This document shows positions 1 to 10,639 of a stretch of DNA of 64,000 nucleotides, in pieces. The notes beneath the pieces were generated by a model that was not told the origin of the DNA, did no database searches, and worked only from the letters and a program-made list of their open reading frames with translations. A program made the position numbers and the translations under genes. The stretch comes from Smittium mucronatum. Lineage: Eukaryota > Kickxellomycota > Harpellomycetes > Harpellales > Legeriomycetaceae. Within the stretch, counting starts at the first letter, position 1; the number at the start of each line of letters is the position of its first letter. Location: contig LSSL01000214.1 of assembly GCA_001953115.1 (NCBI GenBank), positions 1 to 64,000 on the forward strand, in the 5' to 3' direction.

Positions 1-737
1 GACAACGGTTCAGCTTTCACCAGTCATACAATGAGAATTTTCTGCAGTAAATTTGGAATCAGACAAGTGTTCAGTTCCCCATACCACCCGGAAACAATGG
101 CATGACTGAATGCTTCAATAGAACCTTAAAAACAATGATAAAAGCTTACTGCACCGACTACCAGAGCAACTGGGATAAAAACATTGACATGCATCTTCTG
201 GCATACCGAACTGCAAAACACGAAACTATTGGAATTTCACCATTCAAAGCGTTATATGGCAGAGAACCAAAACTGCCAGCTGATAGGCTCAAAACAACCA
301 ACATAAATATTCCACTGAATGTTCTTGTTTATGAAAGACTATTAGAGGCCAGACTAAGCCCTATTCGAAAAACAATAATGAATAACAATGCAATAGCAAA
401 GCAAGCAATGGAAATGCGATATAACGCTAGACACAGAGCAATAGTGTACAATGTTGGCGATTATGTCTTGTTATAAAAAGAAACAGTAGAAGGGCTAAAA
501 AATACCATTGCTTTTAGGACAAACTACACAGGCCCATACAGAGTAGTAAAGAAAATCGGACGAGTCAGTGAAAGAATCACAAGGGCTGACAAAGATGGTT
601 ATACGATACAAACGAAAGCACAAATTCGACGACTAAGGCCGTACAACTCCAGGAACAACACAGCGCCCATGGGGGGAGAGAGAGTAATGTTACACCAATC
701 AGCAGCCAGGAATCCGAAATACAAATTAGGCCTATGA
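1..737 (+). pseudogene. Integrase C-terminal half of element A1 (broken)
   Basis: The first codons read DNGSAF, the usual context of the second catalytic Asp of the DDE integrase core. About 35 codons later MTECFNR carries the catalytic Glu, giving the D-x35-E spacing of retroviral-type integrases. Further on are the conserved YRTAKH and FKALYG stretches and a C-terminal part with a 'tYtGPYRV'-like block around 520-560, typical of Ty3/gypsy integrase tails. Reading shifts frame near position 95 and meets a TAA at 474-476, then stays open to about 737. In an intact element it would insert the cDNA into the host genome. No chromodomain is present, unlike family B. Confidence 0.85.
671..687 (+). 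other. Polypurine tract of element A1
   Basis: An all-purine run (GGGGGGAGAGAGAG) ends two or three bases before the TGTTAC that opens the 3' LTR. This is the expected place for the plus-strand primer of an LTR element. A weaker version is found before the 3' LTR of A4 (17825-17839). Confidence 0.75.
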
Positions 738-999
738 ATAGCCGTGTACGCCAGCTATCCAATAATACCACTTGTAGCGTGATTGGTCAAGTGTATCAAT
801 TCCAACCGAAGTAAAGTTATTCTATTGGCTGAAATGACTAGAACTTCATTTCAGCATTACCCAATAGCCAAATAGCTTAAATATTTAGTTCAAATTATTT
901 TAGTATAAATAGCTAGTTTTCTTTTATATTTTTGAGCTCTCTCTTTTTTTCTTCTCAAAACATTTAATAAATCTTTATACTATATAAAAATACCCAACA
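688..999 (+). repeat. 3' LTR of element A1 (family A LTR)
   Basis: The repeat begins TGTTAC just after the polypurine tract and probably ends ...CAACA near 999, about 312 bp. It has a TATA box (TATAAATAG, 904-912), several CCAAT or ATTGG boxes, and a perfect 10-bp hairpin (828-837 with 846-855). The same order of hairpin, CCAAT boxes and TATA recurs in inverted orientation at 5198-5522 and 8905-9251, which identifies the family. The right boundary was set from where A3 coding similarity resumes and could be off by a few bases. Confidence 0.75.
904..912 (+). promoter_or_regulatory. TATA box in family A LTR
   Basis: TATAAATAG lies about 90 bp before the LTR end, where the transcript start of an LTR retrotransposon is expected. 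The solo LTR on the other strand keeps the same box (CTATTTATA near 9028). Confidence 0.55.
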
Positions 1000-1711
1000 C
1001 TACACGCTTGGATATATCAAAAAACATCTCTGCTCATTTTAGGACAAAAAAAAAAAGCTTTATTTTGTCTAGCGTGCGTTTGTGGTTTAAATGTGAAATT
1101 AATGGAGTGTCATGATGCTGATAAATTGTTGCCTTAATTAATGATTTTGGAGCATATACTCTTGGATTTAGAGGATTTGATATATTGTATAATAGCTTGT
1201 CAATTATTTGGTATGATTTTTCTTGTGATATAGAGTGGTTGTTGGTGTTTGAGCTATCTTAAATTGTGCTAATTATTATATTTGATTTTTCATCCAGGTT
1301 TTGATGCCTAAAAAGAGTCTCTTTTGTAAGAAGTGTATAACTGGTCGGTATTTGCGGTATTTGTGTCATATCTACAACATTTTCAAAATTTTCGTTTTGT
1401 GATTGGTTGTTATCATCTAAAATATTCGAATTTTCGTCTCTAAGGCTATCATTATCAGAATAATCAAATTCGTCAGCGTCACTTGCTAGAACATCTAATT
1501 TTCCCATCCTACGGATTGTTCTTTTTGGTGAACCTTGGCTACGGGTTATTATATATATCTCCCTAACATCTCCTTCGTCATATAGAAAATCCCTTGACAG
1601 TGCATCAGTAAGTCCATTATCAAGACCCTTGATGTGTTTGACGGTATAGTCATAGGCTTGCAGTGCCGAGTTCCATCTAGCAATTCTTCCGCAAGGATCC
1701 TCGTTTTTCAA
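1000..1711 (-). pseudogene. RNase H end, acidic linker and integrase zinc-finger start of element A3
   Basis: After the end of RNase H this segment carries an acidic linker rich in D, E, N and S, with a stop at 1259. It then reads on through IYQHHDTPLISHL and LDKIK, the His-His half of the integrase HHCC zinc finger. A frameshift at the T-run near 1050 leads to KMSRDVF and YIQAC. Similarity stops near 1000, where the A1 LTR begins. Confidence 0.7.
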
Positions 1712-2960
1712 AGCTGCTATAATGCGCGATGGTCTGTGTGGAGCTCTGTACAGGAAACATGTACGTAATGGTGAAATTTATCAAAGCCATATACCACAGC
1801 GAGTTCTTCTTTTTCTGAAGTACAATAATTGATTTCAGCGGCTATAGGTTTTCTACTAGCATAAGCAATAGGTCGAACTGTGCCATCAGTTTGAGTTTGG
1901 TGCAAAGAAGCTCCAATTCCTATGTTGCTGGCGTCGGTGTACATTACGTATGATTTAGTCGTTTCCGGGTGTGCTAGTACAGGAGCTGATATCATTGCAG
2001 TTATTAATTTTTTGAAAGACTTATCACAGTCATTTTCCCACTCAAACTCAGTTTCCTTTTCTAGTAATTTATACATCTGCTCGGCTAATTCAGTGAAATT
2101 ATTTATAAAATTGGGGCAAAATGAAGTCATTCCTAAAAATCTGCGGACATTAGTAACTGATTTAGGCTTTGGGAAACATTTGAAAGCTTTGGTTTTTTCT
2201 AGGTTGATTTCTTGGTCATTTTCTGAAACTGTAAAAAATATAATATCGACTTTAGGGACAGCAAAGAGACTCTTCTTGGAGTTCAACTTGAATCTTTTAG
2301 ATTCTAGTTTTTGAAGCACATTTCTCAAATGTTTTAAATGCTACGGTTTGCTCTTTGAGTATATAAGTATGTCTTCCGCAAATACTGAGAAATATCCTTC
2401 ATCAATACAGTCCCTGAGTGAAGCGATCAATGAATCTTTGAAATGTAGCAGGGGAGTTTGTCATTCCTTGTGACATAACAAGGAACTCGTGATGCCCGTC
2501 AGGAGTGCTAAATGCTGAAGCTTCTATAGAGTTTTTATGCAATGGAATTTTATACAACGCTTTAAGAATGTCTAGTTTGGAATAAAATTTGCAACCGTAG
2601 AGCTGTTTTAATATTACGTCAATCCGTGGAACCGGGTATTCGTCTATAATAGTTAACTTATCGAGTTGCCTAAAGTTAATAACTACCCTAGGGGAACCGT
2701 CAGATTTTGGTACAATTAACGGGTTTGCTGAATAAGGCGATGAAGATGGACGAGCATACCCAGATTGGTATAGCTCTTTTATATGTTCTTTAAGTATTCT
2801 AGATTACTCTGGTGAATAGCGTCTAATTCTGGCGTGCGTTGGTTGGTCAGTCGTTAAACGAAGCTGGTGCTGAAAGTAGGTTTTTATAATTGATGGCTTT
2901 GGATCAAAAAACGATGCAACCTCTGTCAAAATTGCTGATATTTCAGAATCGTCGTTTGGT
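1600..2960 (-). pseudogene. Reverse transcriptase and RNase H of element A3
   Basis: Minus-strand reading gives MTNSPATFQRFID (RT palm), then FAEDILIYSK near 2385-2360, then the RT thumb (RRFLGMTSF) and the RNase H start TDASNIGIG. The open frame 2328-1717 holds thumb plus RNase H to TDHRAL, and reading resumes in another frame at 1711 with ARWNSALQAYDY and ALSRDFLYD. The first Asp of the FADD catalytic box is Glu here (codons at 2371-2376), which with the frameshifts predicts an inactive enzyme. Confidence 0.85.
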
Positions 2961-2989
2961 AAGCAGTAAATGGCTCCAGCTGATAGTAT

Positions 2990-3560
2990 AAGTGGAGCTC
3001 ACTCAGTTGGGTTTAATCCAGAAGGAATCATGGAATATGTTGCAGTTTTTGATTTTTTTTTATAAAGTAATTGTCATTCGTATTGGGTCGTATGCAGCGT
3101 TGGTGGCTACGATAAAATTTTCGCCTAGAATGATATCACATGGCTGTGAGTCCATAATTCTGGAAGATGTGTTAAACTAAATTTTTTCAAAGCGTATTTT
3201 GGCAGTAGTGATTTTATCAGTCGTTGTAGAACTAGTGTTATTTCCCATCCGAAGTCGTAGGGCGGAATGCGTTTTTAAAGGCAGGATTAATATGCAGGAA
3301 ATGTCTTTAGACGTAGTCGTGATTTGAGATCCAGAATCTAGTAGCACTTATACTTTTTTTCGTTTATAGTTGCAGTGAAATTAAAGAAAATCATTTCATT
3401 TAAATGTAAGTTTAAAGTTGATAATGGTGCAGAAGCAATGGCAAGATTGTCATGAATTTGTAGTGACAGCTGGGAAACGAAGATCCTGTTTAAAGATTTG
3501 ATAGGTGGTTTAGAAGACTTTAATGATTTTGGCCCAGAGTAACTCTAATTTACTGAGCCC
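2990..3560 (-). pseudogene. Aspartic protease region of element A3
   Basis: On the minus strand around 3347-3321 the sequence reads VLLDSGSQIT, the D-S/T-G active-site loop of retropepsins. It lies between the gag zinc knuckle and RT, where Ty3/gypsy protease belongs. No long open frame covers it and there are stops nearby. The flanks of the domain are not well defined. Confidence 0.6.
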
Positions 3561-3606
3561 TGTCTTTTCCCGTCTCGATATCTTGTGAAATGACACGCAT
3601 AAACCT

Positions 3607-4815
3607 TTAAGACATTGCAGGTTTTATACACATGCTGCGAAGATGTCCATTTGTACCACAGTTAAAGCAAATACTGTTTCTCACGTATTCGTCAAATTGA
3701 ACCTTGTTCATAGTCGTATTGCTTTGACTATGAGGTTTGGTTGACCTTTGGAATGGATTACGATTGTTTGAGTTGTTGAACCGATTTTGATGGTTGCGAA
3801 TTGTGCTATTATCTGGGTAACGACTGTACTGGGCTGCTGCCATCATGTATTCATTTCCATCTCTTTCGAGAAGCTCATAACGATTCTGTCCCTGATGCTG
3901 CATAGCTGCTCCAATCATCTCAACGTCCATATTACTTCTGTTTGCTTGAGACCCACTGAATTTTGCTTTTGAATCCTGCATATGACTTTTGAGTCGTTGC
4001 TCATGTGCCTCATATGTTTCACCATGGACTTTCGGGATGTATTTACTAATATCTGGAGCTATTTGTTTCCTAAGCATTGCTATGGCTAACGTGTGATTTT
4101 TTAAAGCTATTAATTTAATTGCTGGTCGATTTTGCATAATAAAACTGTTGAAGTCTGAATTTGTAGTCAATATCAGGGTTTCCATGCGTTCCATTGCGTG
4201 ATCAGTGGATTCCATGTTTCCGTATTGGCGAGACAGAGAAATTTCAAACTCGCTCCAGAATTCATCATTATCATCAGGTTCAGCATTTTACCAATCACGG
4301 ACGGGGTCTTTAAGAGATTCGACTACTAATGCTCTCTTCTGGAAATCATTGAGTGTTGGACAATTCTCAAATATTTCCTTGACGCCCTTTAACCAACGTC
4401 CAAAAGTAATCGATTTACCTTCAAATATTGGGATTTTAGGTAAATTTTTAATGTTTGTAGATCTATCACAAGAAGAAGCGTGGCTGGTACGGTTATCATT
4501 CAACTCGCTGATCTGCCTGTAATAATCCTTTTTGATTTGAGCTACTTCAAGTTCGCGATTCAAATTTGATTTTTCGATCATGGATACTTCTATACTAAGA
4601 TCAGTTGATTTCAAGAATTCAGTTTCATACATAAGCTTATACTTTTCGTGCTCGTTTATAAGTTGATGGTGTTCATCTGAAGCATCCTTGAACTGAGACT
4701 CCAATTGAATTAGCTGGGCAGGTAGTTCAAATATTTCTTTCTCTTTGTTAGCTAATATCTCCTCGGCATTGTTGACTTGTTCGGCTGTAATTTGAATCGG
4801 ATTATTTTGCTGCAT
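3607..4815 (-). pseudogene. gag of element A3
   Basis: Two open segments in different frames (4815-4288 and 4215-3607) look like one gag. The first is rich in E, K, L and Q, has the look of a long coiled coil, and ends in a capsid-like block with FGRWLKG and KDPVRDW. The second ends in a CCHC zinc knuckle, CFNCGTNGHLRSMC (C-x2-C-x4-H-x4-C), about residues 180-193 of that segment, as in retroelement nucleocapsids. A break near 4215-4288 separates the two. This would be the particle-forming structural protein. The same zinc-knuckle neighbourhood is recognisable in A4 near 14230-14300. Confidence 0.8.
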
Positions 4816-5183
4816 TATTTCTTCGGCTAGGCAATATTTTCTGGAATGTATAAACTGTATAATTCTTAAAGGCAGTTTGATTTTAATAGAAATTAATATT
4901 TTGGATTAGAAAAAAAATTTGGGCGAAAAAATAAATTTTTGGATTCGAAAAATTATTTGGGAGAAAGAAATATAATAATATAAAGAATCTTTAAAGATTT
5001 TACTCAGTGATAAGCAATTAAATGAGCTGCAAGATATATTTAAACTAAAAAGTAAAGATTCAGTGTGGATTCTCGTTGATATAGTATCTACAATACAAAT
5101 AGAATGGATTCAGAATGATATCTAATTAGAAAATATAAAAATATATATATGGATTCGAAATAGCGGTAAAGAGATTAGGTACT

Positions 5184-5195
5184 GGTTCTCCACCA
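5184..5195 (-). other. Candidate primer-binding site of element A3
   Basis: On the minus strand TGGTGGAGAACC starts just downstream of the presumed end of the 5' LTR. A TGG start complementary to a tRNA CCA end is the normal form. The matching tRNA was not identified from sequence alone. Confidence 0.45.
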
Positions 5196-5197
5196 AT

Positions 5198-5522
5198 GAA
5201 AAGTTATAAAAAGATATATAGTATAAAGATGAGTTTATTTAAATTATAGTACTTTAGAAAAGAGAGAGATTCTATTATATATAAAACCAATGATTTCAAA
5301 TATATAAATATTGGCTATGAAATAATGAGCTATCATTTCATCAGCCTTGATTTATATCTATTGGTTAATATATATACTTCTTTGCTATTGGATTGATTAA
5401 TTATAATCAATCCTATTTGATCAATTGAATATATTCTATTATATTGGCTGATCACATTTGATCCAGCCAATAGAATTGTTATTGGCTATAACACAGCCAA
5501 TACTTATTCAATTGGCCTACAA
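5198..5522 (-). repeat. 5' LTR of element A3
   Basis: Reading on the minus strand, the repeat starts TGTAGGCC near 5522. It has many CCAAT/ATTGG boxes, the family hairpin in imperfect form (about 5312-5346), and an end resembling the A1 LTR end (CTTTATACTATATA). It is more AT-rich and diverged than the A1 LTR. Boundaries are estimated from the primer-binding site and from resumption of A2. Confidence 0.65.
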
Positions 5523-7733
5523 GTTTCCACTTATGTTTTATTACTTATAATACACCATAAATAAAAGTCTTGGTATAGTATGTGCAATATTATATCGTAA
5601 CAAAAAGTAGAAATTCTCGTATTCACCATTTCAGCCACTGGAAAAAAAATTTCACTGAGAAAAATAGAAGCAGTGAAGATCTCCCCATGTCCAAATTCTG
5701 TTTCTACTGTACATCTTTTCCTTGAAATGGTGTCTTTTTGCCAATCATTCATCGATAACTTGAATGAGATATCTTCTCCTCTCTACAAACTTTCGGAAAA
5801 AGATAGCATGTTTGACTGAAATTCTGACTTTTAAACAGCGTTTGGAGCTCTGATTACTGCTTTACGACTGTTCATGTACTTTCTAACTCATATTCATCAA
5901 AATAATACATCGTGATTACAGATGCAAGCGATATTGGAATCGGAGCTTCTCAACACTAAATCAAACCTGAAAACATCGTTCGACCAACCGCGTACGCAAT
6001 CCGAAAGCTCATTTCCGCCGAACTAAACTATTTCACTTCGGATTAAGAAGCTTTGTCAGTATTCTATGTATTTTAAAAGTTCCGCCATTATGTACTTGTA
6101 ACTCGCACAAAATTACACATCGATCATAGTTAATTTATTTATTCTCTAAACAATCCAGATAATCGGGTATGGATATCCAGGTGGAATTCTACGCTACAAT
6201 TCATCGATCATACAATCAAGCACATCAAAGACTTAGAAAATAGACTCACAAACTTCTTATCTCGGTACTTCGAAAAAAAGCCATTATAATGGTTCAAAAA
6301 TCACCGCAGCGCATACTGAAAGCCAAGAAACATCAAAAAAGATAATATTCCGATTTGGAATGATGGGTATTCTAGTCATAGCTCTTGTGATAGTGACTCA
6401 AATTCTGGTAAATTTTCTAACTGCTCCGCTGAAAAAAATGACTACAAAAATACGTATAATGCTCCTGCTCAAAACATTTCTCTAACTGTATTTTCTCTGA
6501 CCAGTATAAAAATATTTATAAAAATGTACAAATAGACCCTAATACATGAAAAATAATGAATTAACTGAACAGCAACATCTCAGCCAACATAAATTTGGAT
6601 AAACAGAATAAAAATTATTAATAAAGCTCTAAACAATATATCCCACTCTGAAAACCCTAGCTCCATGTTTCAAAGTATCTGATAAAAATCATTATATTTC
6701 ATCTCACGAATATCCTATAATGTAACATTTGGGATATAGAAGAAATTTAGTAAGATTAAACAGAGCTTTTTCCATATGAAAATGTTAAGAGATGTAATTA
6801 GCTATATTTAAACTTGCAAAAATTGTCAACTGACACAGCATTAAACACAGCAAGTGACAGGAGAACTCCAACCTATAATTTTTGATGAGCCATTCGAACC
6901 GTTGTAAATTGACTTTGCTGGGTATTTTTCAGAAACAGAAAATGGGAGCAAGTATATTCCCGTAATAAATGATCTACTCACGAGATGTGTAGATGCAGTT
7001 GCCGTTATCAACACTACAGGCCAAATCACTGTAAAATCTCTGGAAAAAAGTCTTATTTTTATATTTGGTAGTCTGAAAAAATTTCTCAGCGACAATTATG
7101 CAGCATTCAAACCAAATCATGAATTTTTTACACACTAAATACTGAATCAAACAAGTATAATCCACACCTTATCAACCCGAGACCAAAGGGATGACTGAGA
7201 GCTTCGACAGGACCTTAAAACCATTTATAAAATATTTTACAATTGAGGATCAAAGCAAATAGGAGTAAAAAATTGGAAATGCGTTTGTACGCCTACAGAG
7301 TCGCAAAACATGAAAACTTAAGATTTTCACCTTTTGAAGTTCTCTTTTGTCCCGAAACAAAGTTACATTTTAACAATCTCAAACCAGAAAATTCAAACGT
7401 TTGATTGAGTATTATTTCCTGTGAAAAGCTACTGCAACCCATGCTTTTTCCGATAAGAAAAACCATCAAGCTCAACAATAAACGATCTAAATCCGAATTC
7501 TGAATTTATGTTATTGAAACGCCAGAATAAAGAAGAACTCAATAATACTCTTGGGCTTAGCACTATATAAACCTGTCCATACAGAATTTTCAAGAAAATA
7601 GGAAGCGTCAGCTATCTATTGAAGCACATTGACAAAGATGGATATTGCACTAAGTGCACTGCTAACGTAAGCAAAACAAACCGTATAAATATAGAAGAGA
7701 CATTGGATCTATATCTATGGTAGAAGTGGATAA
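5523..7733 (+). pseudogene. Element A2 pol remnant (RT thumb, RNase H, integrase)
   Basis: From about 5590 plus-strand frames give KIEAVK, LYKLSEKDSMF (RT thumb), then ITDASDIGIGASQ and AELNYFTS (RNase H, 5920-6050), and HIDHS near 6120. Integrase follows: FDEPFEPL with IDFAGYF (first catalytic Asp, about 6885-6935), VINDLLTRCVDAVAVI, FLSDNYAAF (second Asp, about 7085-7110) and the YRVAKHENLRFSPFE-like stretch near 7295-7340. Stops and frameshifts are frequent, so it is long dead. The upstream half of the element is missing because A3 begins at 5522. Confidence 0.8.
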
Positions 7734-8045
7734 TGTTACGACTGGATAATCATAATGTTTTTTTAATAAATCCAGCAATGTCCAATCATATTTAATAATT
7801 ATTTTTTATGATTCATAAATTTTATTAGAAATATTTAGTTTATTGATTCACCAGAGGCTCGCTATTTCTCATATTTTTTTAGCTTTTTGTTTTTGGATTT
7901 TTTGCCCTTTAAATAAATCGATTAACACGATTGCTTTTCAAATGTGCCTTTGTATTCACTCAAAGACGCTCTAATTATTCAATACTGAGAAACCTTTTCT
8001 ATTAAAAATGCTTTAAGGACTGTGGCTTAAATGAAATAATCTTCT
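7734..8045 (+). repeat. Probable 3' LTR of element A2
   Basis: It begins TGTTAC after a purine-rich stretch (GGTAGAAGTGGATAA), as in A1. The end is not sharp; the length is assumed similar to the A1 LTR. It lacks the clear hairpin of the other copies and is strongly eroded. Confidence 0.5.
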
Positions 8046-8284
8046 CGCTTTTAATTAATCATCTTTAATTAGAGAATCCATCAGCAATTCAGTCGATAGC
8101 CAAGAGTAACAACAATTCAGCTGTAGCCATGATCCGACAAAAAATATACTCTGACATTCGTTGATACCTTCCAGAAATCTGGGGCGAATCCTTCTCTTCC
8201 TTTGGACAGCGACTAAGACCAAAATTCCTGAAAATTCAGACCAAACCATTAAGTATTTTTCAATTACAATCCAGCAACAACAGT

Positions 8285-8289
8285 AATAC
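8285..8289. repeat. Left target-site duplication (AATAC) of chromovirus B
   Basis: AATAC directly precedes the 5' LTR and is repeated exactly at 14084-14088 after the 3' LTR. A 5-bp duplication is typical of Ty3/gypsy integrases. Confidence 0.9.
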
Positions 8290-8521
8290 TGTAATGAACC
8301 GATATATTCAGTACACGCATTGGATGTTTCATCCAATGAAGAAATCTTCCCATAAGCATAATTAATTTTTAGAAAATAAAAAATGGTATAAATAAGAAAG
8401 CTTATAATTTTGTTATTGCTAAGCCTTTCAACTTGTATCTTTTTCTATCTTTTATATTTTTAACTAGTATGTCCTTTTACCTTTTATTATTAAAAAAATC
8501 CCATTAAACCTGATCCTTACA
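8290..8521 (+). repeat. 5' LTR of chromovirus B
   Basis: 232 bp, TG...CA ends. It has a TATA box (GGTATAAATAAG, about 8375-8386) and matches the right LTR along its full length with scattered substitutions and small indels. Confidence 0.9.
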
Positions 8522-8759
8522 TTTTGAAAAGCTTCTTTTTCTAAAACACTACCCCTTATTCTAAAATCTTACCCAATTCAAATTACTTTCTTTTTTTTAT
8601 TATTTGACCCTGAAACAAGAAACAATAAACAACTGAGAACGAAATCCGAACCTAAGAGCATTTTTTCCTGAAAACAACAAAGGACGCCCAGAGGCAATCC
8701 CTATTCATAGTACTGATCCTGATTTAACATTTTAATCTAGCCATAACAAAAATAAATGT

Positions 8760-9990
8760 TTCATAAAGTCCGAAATAGCACCTGAGACACCAATATTTTC
8801 TGAAGTCCCGGTCACATCGGCCATAAGATCACTGTCAAAATTTTTTTTGAAACTTCCGGATGCAGTTAGATTTGATGGAAGACCAGGTAACTCCCAGGCG
8901 TTTATGTCACGTGAAAAGTCAAATATTAAGTCGATTTATTAGAAGGCTAAAGTCAAAAGGTCGAAGCTAAGAAAAAGAGAGAGAGAGCGAGAGCGAGCCC
9001 CTCGCCAAGTAAACTCAGAAAAGTAAACTATTTATACTAAATTAAAAACTATATAAAATATTGACTATTCGGTCATTGGCTATTGCTGAAATGACGTATA
9101 ATCATTTCAGCTAATAGATTTACTGCATGATGTTGCACAATGTTACACTTAACCAATGGAGCTGCAAGATATGTCATTAGACAGCTCATAATCCCTGGAG
9201 TTGATTGGCTTAATCAGTATATCTGATTCTTGTCTGCTATTTGTTGTAACACAAGCATGAGCCTATACTTCTGGGAGAGAACAGAAGTCTTCAATGAAGA
9301 GCGGAACAGAATCGAATACATCGGTGCTCATCTTTCAGGCCCTGCTTCAGTTTTTTTTAGTAACCTGATTTCTGATAACTCTTTAACCATCCAGTCATTC
9401 CCTCTCTTCGTACAAAAATTCTCCAGAAAATTTTCAGACCCGAGTAATGGAATCCGAGCACACGGCCAGATAAGGGAGCTTCGCCAGGGCGCCAGATCCT
9501 TAGCTACATACGCTGCTGAATTTCTAACATTTGAAGGGACGGTGGATATGACCAACTAGCTCTGGTCGATCAGTTCTTAAGGGGGTTGGATGATAACGTC
9601 ATGAACTTTATGATCATGAACGACCTTCCAGAAATTCTGGAAAGCAATATAGATATTGCACTCAGAATTGAAAACCGCCTGTCAAGCAGAAATATGTTGC
9701 GAAAGAACCAACCCAACTTACCCTCCCAGCTTATCGAAGATATTACTCTACACTAAAAGCCTCTACTGCTGTAAAAATGCACCACCCACATACGCAGAAT
9801 ACCGACCAAGCATCTAAATCAAGCAACTCTGGTTAAACGCTGATGTAAATCGATGCCATAACCTCCTGTTTGCTCAGACCTCTTTCCTCAGAAGAAAAAC
9901 AGAGACGCCGTGAACTTGGTCTCTGCCTATACTGTAGGCAGCCGGGACACATTGTTCCTGATTTTATCTTGAAGTCTGCCTCGGGAAAAA
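8760..9990 (+). pseudogene. gag of chromovirus B, interrupted by a solo LTR
   Basis: Upstream of the solo LTR the frame reads KLPDAVRFDGRPGNSQAF. Downstream it resumes SMSLYFWERTEVFNEE and continues through GAHLSGPASVFFSNL and RKFSDPS, then after a frameshift near 9545 YDQLALVDQFLRGL. This is a Ty3/gypsy capsid (retrotransposon gag). A zinc-knuckle remnant at about 9925-9965 reads CLYCRQPGHIVPDF, with the last Cys of CCHC replaced by Phe. Removing the 347-bp solo LTR joins the two sides in frame, so that insertion came later. Confidence 0.8.
8905..9251 (-). repeat. Solo family A LTR inside chromovirus gag
   Basis: On the minus strand it starts TGTTACAAC (9251) and shows the family hairpin (9085-9094 with 9102-9111, perfect 10 bp), CCAAT boxes and a TATTTATAC TATA region, like the A1 LTR. 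There is no internal sequence, so it is a solo LTR. A matching target duplication was not found (left flank GTTTA, right flank CAAGC). The left boundary is the less certain one. Confidence 0.75.
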
Positions 9991-10089
9991 GCAGATACCA
10001 GTAGTTATTAGGAAGCTACTACTATGATATAACTTTATCAATAAGTTATGTCATATTAGTGTCTCTATCAACAAGTTTCTTTTCTCAAT

Positions 10090-10480
10090 AAAAGTATTTT
10101 CAAACAAATCAAATTGTTATGTTGATACTTTATGCCTTATTGAATCAGGAGCTTCTGATGGTTTAATCGACTAAAAATTATTGAATTCCTCAATCTAACT
10201 CCCAAAAATCTCAATTATAAAAATAAAGCTAGAAACAGTTGAAGGTAAATAAAACTTAAGACCTCCTATCTCTAAACTCTACCCCAATACCAAAGTGATT
10301 TTTGGAACTGATCACTTCGAGACCCTGAAGGTGTCCCCAATTAATTCTCCAAATATACCAATCGTATTGGGGCTTACTTGGTTGAAACTAAATAGTCCAG
10401 CTATAACTTGGAAAAAAACTCTATCAAATTTGAATAAACATTCTGTAAACATAATTTTTACTTTATATCCAAAATAAACG
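10090..10480 (+). pseudogene. Protease of chromovirus B
   Basis: CLIESGASDG at about 10134-10162 is the retropepsin loop, but the catalytic Asp is Glu (codon 10142-10144). VLGLTWLKLNSPAITW near 10360-10412 is the conserved protease end of chromoviruses (LG-x-x-WL). A stop lies between the two parts. Confidence 0.75.
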
Positions 10481-10639
10481 CTATATTCACGCGCCCCCTT
10501 CAGACGAATCAGAAGTCGAATCCAAGACAGAATCGAAAGGATATGAAAGTGGAAGGGTTAACTCAGACGAAGACAAAGATGACCTTTTTGTAATTCAATC
10601 TGATCCTGATAAAATAACCTAAAGAACGGGCTCATCAAG

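Larger units (their letters stand above)
1..999 (+). mobile_element. Ty3/gypsy element A1, 3' part (integrase end + 3' LTR)
   Basis: The window opens inside this element, so its gag, protease, RT and left LTR lie outside. What remains is the integrase from the second catalytic Asp onward, a polypurine tract and the 3' LTR. It is the least decayed family A copy, with one single-base frameshift near 95 and one stop at 474-476. Immediately after the LTR the opposite-strand element A3 resumes in the middle of its integrase zinc-binding region. A1 therefore appears to have inserted into A3 in antisense orientation (inference). The right target-site copy would be about 1000-1004; the left copy is out of view. 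Confidence 0.85.
1000..5522 (-). mobile_element. Ty3/gypsy element A3 (minus strand, 5' LTR to integrase zinc finger)
   Basis: Reading on the minus strand, the order is 5' LTR (5522 to about 5198), primer-binding site (about 5195), leader, gag (4815-3607), protease (around 3330), RT and RNase H (about 2960-1600), and the start of integrase (1258-1000). The rest of integrase and the 3' LTR would lie on the far side of the inserted A1, outside the window. The domain order PR-RT-RH-IN is that of Ty3/gypsy. It contains frameshifts and stops. On its upstream side, element A2 resumes on the plus strand in the RT thumb, so A3 probably inserted into A2. Confidence 0.85.

Noticed and set aside
1922..2314. 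Plus-strand frame of 130 codons.
   Set aside because: It is the antisense shadow of the A3 RT/RNase H coding sequence.
8522..8545. Self-priming signal (Tf1-like) just after the 5' LTR of chromovirus B: AAGCTTCTTT could pair with AAGGAAGCTT in the 3' LTR.
   Set aside because: The matching segment lies within a few bases of the TATA box, upstream of any likely transcript start, and is centred on the palindrome AAGCTT, so pairing is easily fortuitous.
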